From Nitriliruptoraceae bacterium (GTDB lineage: Bacteria > Actinomycetota > Nitriliruptoria > Nitriliruptorales > Nitriliruptoraceae), in contig SKLC01000367.1 of the NCBI GenBank assembly GCA_007123425.1, positions 1 to 10,651 on the forward strand: a DNA stretch of 10,651 nt. Reading direction: 5' to 3'. Both the position numbers and the translations under genes were made by a program. How positions within the stretch are numbered: position 1 is the first letter of the stretch; each line of letters opens with the position of its first letter. The notes below the pieces were generated by a model. That model did no database searches. It was not told the origin of the DNA and saw only the letters and a list, made by a program, of their open reading frames with translations. Shown here one piece after another: positions 1 through 5,147 of this stretch.

Positions 1-353
1 ACGACCGTCGCCAGCGCGCCGGGCAGCGCGTCGAGCTCGACCTCGGCCAGGAACCCCAGGCGCCCGAGGTTGACGCCCAGCGTCGGCACGCCCGCGTCAC
101 GGCACAGGTGCGCGGCGCGCAGGAACGTCCCGTCACCGCCGAAGGAGATCGCGAGGTCGAGGTCGTGTGCGAAGGCCTGCGGCTCGCGCACCTCGACCGG
201 GCCATCGCCCAGCACCGGGGTGAGATCGTCCTCGGCGTCCTCGCGGGCGACCACCACCTCCACGTCGCCGGCACGCAGGGTCCGGGCGGCCTCCGTGGCC
301 GCCTCCACGGAGTCGTCACGACCCGCGTGGACCACCAGGCCGACCTTCACCAT
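1..353 (-). CDS. nadK: NAD kinase, N-terminal part (runs off the left edge)
   Basis: This cytoplasmic enzyme phosphorylates NAD to NADP with ATP or polyphosphate. Only the first 117 codons are inside the window; the family is usually near 290 residues, so about 60% is missing and the end cannot be judged. Residues 72-76 are GGDGT, the NAD kinase nucleotide-binding signature with its catalytic aspartate (D74). Residues 93-104 (GVNLGRLGFLAE) match the second conserved NAD-binding block. The N-terminus (VKVGLVVHAGRDD) is a typical first beta-strand and loop. The ATG lies inside the last codons of tlyA: the sequence GCATGGTGA carries the nadK start and the tlyA stop, a 7-base overlap that suggests translational coupling. 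tlyA followed by nadK (ppnK) is a standard actinobacterial order. Identification is secure. Confidence 0.96.
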   Translation of the reverse strand, partial: MVKVGLVVHAGRDDSVEAATEAARTLRAGDVEVVVAREDAEDDLTPVLGDGPVEVREPQAFAHDLDLAISFGGDGTFLRAAHLCRDAGVPTLGVNLGRLGFLAEVELDALPGALATV

Positions 354-1225
354 GCACCGCCTTCGTCGCTGCCGTCGGGTCGCGCCGCAGCGGGACGACC
401 CTGCCGTCGTGCGCGCCCGCGCCCCTGCTCCACCGCGCCGTCGAGCAACGCGGCGGCCCGCTCCGGGTCCCCGTCGCCGTCCTCGGTGCGGGGCCCCAGG
501 TGCAGGAGGAACTCCACGTTCCCGGCGGGCCCGAGCAGCGGCGAGGCGGTCGCCCCACGCGTCGCCCAGCCTACTTCGGCGGCCGCGTCCGCCACCCGCT
601 GCAGGCACGCGCGCCACACCTGCGGATCGCGCACCACACCGCCGCGGCCGACCTGGTCCCGGCCGGCCTCGAACTGGGGCTTGACCAGCACGACCGCCTC
701 CGCGGCGTCGGCCGCCACCGAGCGAAGCACCGGCAGCAGCCCCGCCAGCGAGATGAAGGACACGTCCGCGACCACCAGGCTCGGCATCGGCCCCGGGAGC
801 TGGTCGGGGATGAGCTCGCGCACGTTGGTGCGCTCCCGCACGACCACGCGCTCATCACGGCGCAGCCGGTCGTGGAGCTGGCCGTACCCGACGTCGACGG
901 CCACCACGCCGGCCGCGCCGCGCTGCAGGAGCACGTCGGTGAACCCCCCGGTGGAGGCGCCCGCGTCGAGGCAGTGCCGCCCGTCGACGTCGAGGTCGAA
1001 CGCCTCGAGCGCGTGCGCGAGCTTCTCGCCGCCCCGGGAGACGTAGGCCCGGGCCGGCGCGAGCAGCGTCACCGCCTGCTCGGGGGCCACCTGGCGGGCG
1101 CTCTTGAGCGCTGGTGCCCCGTCGACGGTGACCAGCCCCGCCTCGACCGCCTGCTGGGCCTCGGTGCGGCTGGTGACCAGGCCGCGTCGCACGAGCTCGG
1201 CGTCGAGCCGCCGGCGCCGGCTCAC
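347..1225 (-). CDS. tlyA: TlyA-type 23S/16S rRNA 2'-O-methyltransferase (hemolysin A family)
   Basis: The protein has 292 residues. An N-terminal S4 RNA-binding domain (about residues 3-60: RRRLDAELVRRGLVTSR onward) is followed by a Rossmann-type SAM methyltransferase domain. SAM motif I is DAGASTGGFTD at 87-97. ADVSFISL at 153-160 and VKPQFE at 181-186 are typical of TlyA/FtsJ-like enzymes. K68, D154, K182 and E238 fit the K-D-K-E tetrad described for TlyA. In mycobacteria TlyA methylates C1409 of 16S and C1920 of 23S rRNA and its loss gives capreomycin resistance; that target is inferred here. The GTG start at 1225 leads straight into the S4 domain; a longer in-frame extension upstream is low-complexity arginine sequence antisense to real codons. 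The GTG overlaps the stop of the upstream 47-codon gene (GTGA). The C-terminal ~45 residues (248-292) are arginine- and glycine-rich and extend beyond the usual ~268-residue length. Confidence 0.95.
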   Translation of the reverse strand: MSRRRRLDAELVRRGLVTSRTEAQQAVEAGLVTVDGAPALKSARQVAPEQAVTLLAPARAYVSRGGEKLAHALEAFDLDVDGRHCLDAGASTGGFTDVLLQRGAAGVVAVDVGYGQLHDRLRRDERVVVRERTNVRELIPDQLPGPMPSLVVADVSFISLAGLLPVLRSVAADAAEAVVLVKPQFEAGRDQVGRGGVVRDPQVWRACLQRVADAAAEVGWATRGATASPLLGPAGNVEFLLHLGPRTEDGDGDPERAAALLDGAVEQGRGRARRQGRPAAARPDGSDEGGAW

Positions 1226-1365
1226 CCGCCGGTGAGCTCGTCGAGCTCGGCCAGCTCGCGGGCCAGGACCTCGTTGGCCTGCTCGAACCGCGCCACGCGG
1301 TCGGCCACCGGCTGCTCGTCGATCTCCGCCAGCTCGCGCCGGAGCTGCTCGAGCCGCTCGCTCAC
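1222..1365 (-). CDS. 47-residue predicted coiled-coil protein between phasin-like gene and tlyA
   Basis: Reading the minus strand by hand gives a GTG-started frame of 47 codons plus TGA. It fills exactly the gap between the phasin-like gene and tlyA. Its GTG overlaps the upstream stop (GTGA), and its TGA overlaps the tlyA start (GTGA), so all three genes are probably translationally coupled. The product begins VSERLEQLRRELAEIDEQPV and ends ELAELDELTGG. It is almost all charged and leucine residues in heptad-like spacing, so an amphipathic helix or short coiled coil is likely. There is no signal peptide or membrane segment. From memory, Mycobacterium tuberculosis also has a tiny conserved gene directly before tlyA (Rv1693), which supports a real gene, although I cannot align the two. 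Function unknown; a structural or regulatory partner of TlyA or the phasin-like protein is only a guess. Confidence 0.72.
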   Translation of the reverse strand: MSERLEQLRRELAEIDEQPVADRVARFEQANEVLARELAELDELTGG

Positions 1366-1802
1366 GAGCTCGAGGACTTCTTGGCCGCCTTCTTCGTGCC
1401 CTTCTTGGCGGCCTTCTTGGAGCTGGCCTTCTTGCTCGCCTTCTTCGAGGTCGCCTTCTTGGCCGCCTTCTTCGTGCCCTTCTTGGCGGTACCGGCCTCA
1501 CCACCGGCGCGCTTGACCTCGCGCTTGAGCTCGGCGACCTCGCGCTGGAGCTCCTCGACCTCGGAGGTGGTCGCCAGGCCCATCACGCGCACCGCGCGGC
1601 TGGTCTCGGACTTGACCAGCTCCGCGATCGCCTCGCGGTTCTTGCGCTGGCGCTCCAGCAGCTCCTCCACGAGCTCGCCGGCCTGGTCCTGGGCGGCCTC
1701 CCCGGACTTCACCAGCTGCTTGGCGATCTGCTCTGCCTTGGCGGTGGTCAGGGTGGTGAGGCCGGAGGCCGCCTCCACGTAGCGCTGCAGGGCTGGGTTC
1801 AC
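1362..1802 (-). CDS. Phasin-like protein with histone-H1-like lysine/alanine tail
   Basis: The protein has 146 residues. Residues 1-75 (for example ASGLTTLTTAKAEQIAKQLV) are helical and resemble the actinobacterial proteins annotated as polyhydroxyalkanoate synthesis regulator/phasin (COG3937-like). Residues 79-98 (TSEVEELQREVAELKREVKR) form a short coiled coil. From 107 to the end the chain is a basic tail built from KKAAKK, KKASKK and KKGTKK blocks, with 18 lysines and no acidic residue in 40 positions, as in histone H1 C-termini and PhaF-type nucleoid-associated phasins. Such proteins bind PHA granules and/or DNA; here DNA or RNA binding by the tail is inferred. The GTG start at 1802 has a good GAGGAG ribosome site on the minus strand (plus 1809-1814) six bases upstream. 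It is the first gene of the operon leading to tlyA and nadK. No PHA synthase is visible, so a granule role is unproven. Confidence 0.85.
   Translation of the reverse strand: MNPALQRYVEAASGLTTLTTAKAEQIAKQLVKSGEAAQDQAGELVEELLERQRKNREAIAELVKSETSRAVRVMGLATTSEVEELQREVAELKREVKRAGGEAGTAKKGTKKAAKKATSKKASKKASSKKAAKKGTKKAAKKSSSS
1377..1489 (-). repeat. Exact 35-bp repeat pair inside the lysine tail
   Basis: The same 35 bases occur at 1377-1411 and 1455-1489, 78 bases (26 codons) apart and in frame. Each copy encodes a KKGTKKAAKK block. Between them are looser KKA(S/T) units. The identity at DNA level suggests recent internal duplication or slippage, so tail length probably varies between strains. Confidence 0.85.
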
Positions 1803-1838
1803 GGCGCGCTCCTCATCGAGACACTGGCTCGTGCCTCG

Positions 1839-1844
1839 AGACTA
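1839..1844 (-). promoter_or_regulatory. Candidate -10 (TAGTCT) for the phasin-like/tlyA/nadK operon
   Basis: On the minus strand the sequence GCTAGTCTCGA lies 36 bases before the GTG at 1802. TAGTCT fits the actinobacterial -10 pattern TANNNT and shares CTAGNNTCG with three other start regions in the window. A -35 box of the TTGACA type is not evident. The inferred transcript start is near 1832, giving a leader of about 30 bases with the GAGGAG ribosome site. Confidence 0.4.
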
Positions 1845-1895
1845 GCAACCCGCCCCGCCCGGGGTACGGGGATCGAAATGCGTGCGTGCTAGCCT

Positions 1896-1915
1896 CCCAC
1901 GCCCTGCGGCGTGGG
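1896..1915. repeat. Perfect 8-bp hairpin in the divergent intergenic region
   Basis: CCCACGCC, a CTGC loop and GGCGTGGG form an uninterrupted 8-bp stem with a 4-base loop. No T-run follows on either strand, so a classical terminator is not indicated. It sits between the two divergent operons, and its arm CCCACG recurs at 1977 and 2018 in the nearby direct repeats. It may be a protein-binding palindrome or an RNA structure. Confidence 0.55.
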
Positions 1916-1958
1916 CACCGCCGGCGCACGCGTGCACGCTGGCGACGGTCTGGCGGCC

Positions 1959-2049
1959 ATGGTCCGCCGATGAGCGCCCACGGCGGCGGTCCGGCGACGA
2001 TGGTGCGCCGATGGGCACCCACGGCGCGAGCCGGCGACCGTCCGCCGAT
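1959..2049 (+). repeat. Degenerate direct repeats upstream of the SCP2/rhomboid genes
   Basis: A 27-base block at 1959-1985 (beginning ATGGTCCGCCGATG) recurs at 2000-2026 with three mismatches, a 41-base period. A shorter third copy of TCCGCCGAT lies at 2041-2049 and runs into the candidate -10 at 2051. The element CGGCGAC also recurs (1992, 2032; related TGGCGAC at 1940). Spacing near four helical turns and position just upstream of a promoter fit operator sites, but chance duplication in GC-rich DNA is possible. Together with the hairpin at 1896 this is all I see in the roughly 300-base gap 1803-2106. Confidence 0.55.
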
Positions 2050-2050
2050 C

Positions 2051-2056
2051 TAGGGT
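2051..2056 (+). promoter_or_regulatory. Candidate -10 (TAGGGT) for the SCP2-like/rhomboid pair
   Basis: TAGGGT lies in the context TCTAGGGTCGCG, 50 bases before the GTG at 2107. It matches the CTAGNNTCG motif seen at three other starts. No recognisable -35 box lies 16-18 bases upstream; that space is occupied by the last direct repeat, which could suggest activator-dependent or repressed use. Confidence 0.4.
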
Positions 2057-2106
2057 CGCGACACGCCAGCCCGTCCCCCGTCGGCGACACCAGGAGCGAG
2101 CAGCCC

Positions 2107-2445
2107 GTGGCCACCGTGCCCGAGGTCGAGGCCGTGCTCGGCGACCTGCTCGGTCGCTTCGAGCAGGTCGACAGCGGCACGCGCTCGATGCTGCCCAGCC
2201 GCCGCGTGATCGAGGCGCGCTTCCCCGACCTCGACATCGTCCGGCACGCGGAGTGGCGCGCGGGCGAGCTCGAGATCCTCGCCGATCCCCCGGCGCGCCG
2301 GCCCGACATCCGGGTCGTGGTCGACTCCGACGATCTGGTGGCCATGGCCGAGGGGCGCCTGTCGTTCTCCCGCGCGTACGCCGCCAACCGCATCCGCCTG
2401 GACGCGTCCATGACCGATCTGCTGCGCCTGCGCGCGGTCCTGTAG
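2107..2445 (+). CDS. SCP2 sterol-carrier-domain-like small protein
   Basis: The protein has 112 residues and is cytoplasmic, with no signal peptide or membrane segment. The C-terminal half fits the SCP-2 sterol transfer fold: a strand (IRVVVDSDDLVAM, about 68-80), then GRLSFSRAYAANRIRLDASM (83-102) corresponding to the family's conserved helix and final strand around a Grl-v-G-d pattern, then a closing leucine-rich helix (103-112). SCP2 domains hold fatty acids, acyl-CoA or sterols in a hydrophobic tunnel; the ligand here is unknown. The GTG at 2107 is chosen because AGGAG sits at 2092-2096, ten bases upstream. A longer frame open from 1882 would translate the repeat region and promoter. The stop TAG is followed six bases later by the rhomboid ATG, so the two are probably co-transcribed. 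Family match is moderate: it could be a diverged SCP2-like protein of other function. Confidence 0.75.
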   Translation: MATVPEVEAVLGDLLGRFEQVDSGTRSMLPSRRVIEARFPDLDIVRHAEWRAGELEILADPPARRPDIRVVVDSDDLVAMAEGRLSFSRAYAANRIRLDASMTDLLRLRAVL

Positions 2446-2451
2446 GCGCGC

Positions 2452-3270
2452 ATGGTCCTGCCCGTCGGCGACATCAACCCCACCAGCCGCCGCGCGTGGG
2501 TGACCGGCACGCTGCTGGCCGTCAACGCCGCGGTCTACCTCGGCCTGCAGGCACCGCTGGACGCGTGCGCCTCCCTGGGCTTCATCTACCAGTGGGGGGC
2601 GATCCCCGTCGAGCTGCTCCAGCTCGAGCCCGTGGGGGCCCAGGCCCTGGCCGAGCAGGCAGGCGCGGGCCAGTGCGACCTGCGCGGGGTGGACAAGTCC
2701 GTGCCCGCCTCGGCGGTGAGCGCGATGTTCCTGCACGGCAACCTGTGGCACCTGCTGGTCAACCTGCTGTTCCTGTGGATCTTCGGCGCCAACGTGGAGG
2801 ATCGGCTCGGCCACGCGCGCTACCTCGGCTTCTACCTCGGCGGGGGGCTGGTCGCCACCTACGTGTTCGCGGTGCTCAACCCCGACAGCCTGGTGCCCAT
2901 GGTGGGCGCCTCGGGGGCGATCGCGGCGGTGCTCGGCGCCTACCTGATCTGCTTCCCGCGCGCGCGGGTGCTGACCTACGTGCCCTTCCCCCTCTACCTG
3001 CTGGCGCTGCTGCTTCCCGGCATCCGCATCCGCAGCTTCTGGCTGATCTTCGCGATCGTGGGCATGCCGGCCTGGGTCCTGCTCGGCGGCTGGTTCGCCC
3101 TGCAGCTGGTGGCCGCCCAGGACCCGGCGTCGGGCGGCGGCGTCGCCTACGAGGCGCACGCCGCGGGCTTCGTGATCGGGATGGTGCTGATCCTGGTGCT
3201 CGACCGCCGTCGCCGGGCCCGCGGGCGCGCGCCCTTCCATCCACCCCGCCCTCCGCCACGCGGCGCCTGA
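2452..3270 (+). CDS. Rhomboid family intramembrane serine protease
   Basis: This 272-residue membrane protein cleaves transmembrane substrates within the bilayer. The active-site serine is in GASGA at 152-156 (S154; codon at 2911). The catalytic histidine is in AHAAGFVIGM (H236). HLLVN at 100-104 supplies the HxxxN oxyanion residues of the GlpG type (H100, N104). Hydrophobic segments are visible at about 14-32, 98-115, 122-142, 150-168, 178-190, 197-221 and 234-251, so six or seven passes. A roughly 60-residue extracytoplasmic loop follows the first segment and holds two cysteines (C39, C75) that could pair. The C-terminal tail (251-272) is basic and proline-rich. All rhomboid catalytic residues are present, so an active protease is expected. 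Substrate unknown. The gene follows the SCP2-like gene after six bases, with no good ribosome site of its own, which suggests coupling. Confidence 0.93.
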   Translation: MVLPVGDINPTSRRAWVTGTLLAVNAAVYLGLQAPLDACASLGFIYQWGAIPVELLQLEPVGAQALAEQAGAGQCDLRGVDKSVPASAVSAMFLHGNLWHLLVNLLFLWIFGANVEDRLGHARYLGFYLGGGLVATYVFAVLNPDSLVPMVGASGAIAAVLGAYLICFPRARVLTYVPFPLYLLALLLPGIRIRSFWLIFAIVGMPAWVLLGGWFALQLVAAQDPASGGGVAYEAHAAGFVIGMVLILVLDRRRRARGRAPFHPPRPPPRGA

Positions 3271-3313
3271 CCCCCGCGCGCTACGGGCGCGAGCCGCCTC
3301 GGCCGGACGGCCT

Positions 3314-3332
3314 GGGCGGGTGGGCACCGCCC
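3314..3332 (+). terminator. Weak hairpin after the rhomboid gene
   Basis: GGGCGG at 3314-3319 pairs with CCGCCC at 3327-3332 around a 7-base loop. There is no T-run, and the hairpin lies just before the next candidate -10 at 3339, so it may be a terminator or part of the promoter region. The remaining intergenic sequence 3271-3313 has only short GC inverted repeats. Confidence 0.25.
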
Positions 3333-3338
3333 CGTGAC

Positions 3339-3344
3339 TAGGCT
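3339..3344 (+). promoter_or_regulatory. Candidate -10 (TAGGCT) for the retropepsin-like/aspartoacylase-like pair
   Basis: The context is GACTAGGCTCGCC, again CTAGNNTCG, 35 bases before the GTG at 3380. The predicted start near 3351 gives a leader of about 29 bases containing GAGG (3371-3374). No -35 consensus is visible. Confidence 0.42.
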
Positions 3345-3379
3345 CGCCGGCCGACACGCCGCCCGACCTCGAGGCACCT

Positions 3380-4042
3380 GTGCCCAGCGACCCGGACCGG
3401 CCCGACCTGCCCCGCCTGGGATGGAAGGAGCAGGTCGTGCTGCCCGAGTGGGGGGTGCGGCTGCGCGCGAAGCTCGACACCGGCGCCCGCACCTCGGCGC
3501 TCCACGTCGAGGGCTACGAGGAGATCGGCGAGCACGAGCATCGGGGCCGCATCGTGCCGCTGGCCCGCATCACCCTGCTCGTGGGCCGCCGCTCCGACCC
3601 CGAGCGACGCGTCGTGCAGGCGCCGGTGGTCGGCCACCGCCGCGTGCGCGACACCCGCGCCCGGCCGGAGCTGCGGCCGGTGATCCACACCCGGATCGTC
3701 TGCGGTCCCGTCGACACGGAGGCCGACATCACCCTGACCTCGCGGCAGGGCATGAACTTCCGCATGCTGCTGGGGCGGCTGACCCTCGCCGGCACGTGCG
3801 TGGTCGACCCCTCCGGCGGCTATCTGGTCACCCGCACGCCGCCGCGGCCCACGGACCCCGGCGCGCCCCACTCCGAGCTGGTCGAGGCCGACGCCGAGGA
3901 CGAGGATCCCGACGACCCCGACGACGAGAACGAGGACCTCGAGGACGACGGCGAGAACCTCGGCGACGAGGCCGCCGACGGCGAGGGGGACGAGGCGCCC
4001 GGCGACGCTGGGCCACGGGACCTCGGCCGGGGGCGGGCGTGA
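3380..4042 (+). CDS. Retropepsin-like protein of the 'ATP-dependent zinc protease' family (PF05618), acidic tail
   Basis: The protein has 220 residues. Residues 12-42 (LGWKEQVVLPEWGVRLRAKLDTGARTSALH) carry the family's strongest signature, DTGA at 33-36, the same D-T/S-G-A motif as aspartic retropepsins. RPVIHTRI (99-106), ADITLTSRQ (115-123) and GMNFRMLLGR (124-133) match the rest of the domain, which ends near 152. The database name 'ATP-dependent zinc protease' is historical; the fold predicts an aspartyl-type protease that would act as a dimer. In pseudomonads a member of this family (RimB) works with RimK, the enzyme that adds glutamates to ribosomal protein S6. Residues 167-209 are a tail of mostly aspartate and glutamate, beyond the domain. 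The GTG start is supported by GAGG five bases upstream. The TGA overlaps the next GTG (GTGA), so the two products are likely made together. Substrate not known here. Confidence 0.87.
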   Translation: MPSDPDRPDLPRLGWKEQVVLPEWGVRLRAKLDTGARTSALHVEGYEEIGEHEHRGRIVPLARITLLVGRRSDPERRVVQAPVVGHRRVRDTRARPELRPVIHTRIVCGPVDTEADITLTSRQGMNFRMLLGRLTLAGTCVVDPSGGYLVTRTPPRPTDPGAPHSELVEADAEDEDPDDPDDENEDLEDDGENLGDEAADGEGDEAPGDAGPRDLGRGRA

Positions 4043-5070
4043 ACACCGCCATCACCGTCGCCGGTGTCACCGTCGAGCCCGGCGAGCGCCGCGACGTCGC
4101 CCCGGCGGCCTCGGAGTGGTACACGGGCGATCGCACCACGCTGCCGATGGCGGTGCTCAACGGCGTCGAGGACGGGCCGCGGGTCTTCGTCACCGCCGCG
4201 GTCCACGGGGACGAGCTCAACGGCATCGCGGTCTGCCGGCAGCTGCTGGACACCATCGACCCGGAGCGGCTGCGCGGCATCCTGCTGGTCGTGCCGGTGG
4301 TCAACGTCCTGGGCGTGCAGATGGGCTCGCGCTACCTCCCCGACCGCCGGGACCTCAACCGCGCCTTCCCCGGCTCGCACACGGGCTCGATCGCCGCCCG
4401 CATCGCCCGGCTGGTGCTCGACGAGATCATCACCGGCAGCGATGTGGGCATCGACCTGCACACCGCCGCGAACCACCGGTTCAACATCCCGCAGGTGCGG
4501 CTGGACACCAGCGACGAGGAGGCGCTGGGGCTGGCGATCGCCTTCGGCGCGCCCTTCGTCCTCGACGCGCGGCTGCGGCCGGGCTCCCTGCGCGCCGTGG
4601 CCGCCGACCGGGACGTGCCCGTGCTCACCTTCGAGGGCGGCGGGCCCCACCGCTTCGACGACGACGTCATCGACGTCGCCCGGCGCGGCGTGCTGCGTGT
4701 GCTGGCCCGCCTGGACATGATCGACGACCCGCCGGCGCCCGCGCACGACGCGCCGATGGTGCTGCACGAGTCGCGCTGGCTGCGGGCCGACCGCGGCGGG
4801 CTGCTCGAGCTCCACGTGGAGCCTGGCGAGCACATCCGGCCCGGCCAGCCGCTGTGGACCACGGTCAGCCCCATGGGCGCGGAGCACAACGAGCACGCGG
4901 CCGAGGACGAGGGCCACGTGATCGGATCGACGACGCTGCCCCTGGTGCATCCGGGCCAGGCGCTGCTGCACGTCGCCCTGCCCGGCGACCGGCACCCCGC
5001 CGAGGACGACCCCACCGAGGAGGAGGACCCCGGCGAGGACGACGACCCCGAGGAGTGGTACAGCCGCTGA
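4039..5070 (+). CDS. Succinylglutamate desuccinylase/aspartoacylase-type zinc hydrolase
   Basis: The protein has 343 residues and is a soluble M14-carboxypeptidase-like zinc amidohydrolase (AstE/AspA family, PF04952). Zinc ligands are H56 and E59 in AAVHGDELNG and H141 in GIDLHTA. The substrate-binding DLNRAFPG is at 105-112 and the catalytic glutamate is E199 in LTFEGGG. Residues 240-318 form the family's C-terminal beta-barrel (GLLELHVEPGEHIRPGQPL). The last 25 residues are acidic (EDDPTEEEDPGEDDDPEE). Family members cleave N-acyl amino acids; this subfamily is often linked with RimK-type ligases rather than arginine breakdown, and no ast genes are seen here, so AstE itself is unlikely. The GTG at 4039 overlaps the previous stop by four bases; the frame is open back to 3334, but that stretch is antisense-frame noise over the preceding gene. 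Substrate unknown; an amide made by a RimK-like enzyme is a reasonable guess. Confidence 0.9.
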   Translation: MNTAITVAGVTVEPGERRDVAPAASEWYTGDRTTLPMAVLNGVEDGPRVFVTAAVHGDELNGIAVCRQLLDTIDPERLRGILLVVPVVNVLGVQMGSRYLPDRRDLNRAFPGSHTGSIAARIARLVLDEIITGSDVGIDLHTAANHRFNIPQVRLDTSDEEALGLAIAFGAPFVLDARLRPGSLRAVAADRDVPVLTFEGGGPHRFDDDVIDVARRGVLRVLARLDMIDDPPAPAHDAPMVLHESRWLRADRGGLLELHVEPGEHIRPGQPLWTTVSPMGAEHNEHAAEDEGHVIGSTTLPLVHPGQALLHVALPGDRHPAEDDPTEEEDPGEDDDPEEWYSR

Positions 5071-5079
5071 CACCGGCGG

Positions 5080-5125
5080 CCACGGGCCGGTGCGCCCGAC
5101 GACCACGGGCCGGTGCGCCCGACGA
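5080..5125 (+). repeat. Perfect 23-bp tandem repeat, two copies, each with a small hairpin
   Basis: The unit CCACGGGCCGGTGCGCCCGACGA occupies 5080-5102 and is repeated without change at 5103-5125. Each unit can fold CGGGC against GCCCG around a 6-base loop. The pair fills most of the 77-base gap between two convergent genes, where a transcription terminator is expected. No T-run follows on either strand, so this may be a U-less bidirectional terminator or just a slippage repeat. Confidence 0.65.
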
Positions 5126-5147
5126 CGCGCGGCCGGCGGGTGCGGGC

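Noticed and set aside
1226..1504. Upstream in-frame extension of tlyA to 1504
   Set aside because: The extra residues are low-complexity arginine sequence out of frame with the real 47-codon and phasin-like genes; the GTG at 1225 opens directly onto the S4 domain.
1890..1895. TAGCCT as a plus-strand promoter for a small RNA containing the hairpin at 1896
   Set aside because: It lacks the TCG that follows the other boxes and the hairpin would overlap the transcription start; without RNA data it cannot be supported.
1959..2049. CRISPR-like array
   Set aside because: Only two and a half imperfect copies, no uniform spacers and no cas genes nearby.
1882..2106. Longer ATG start for the SCP2-like gene
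   Set aside because: It would translate the direct repeats and the -10 box and has no ribosome site; GTG at 2107 has AGGAG upstream.
3334..4038. Upstream in-frame extension of the aspartoacylase-like gene
   Set aside because: It overlaps the PF05618 gene in another frame and is arginine-rich noise. The GTG at 4039 in a GTGA overlap fits the family's N-terminus.
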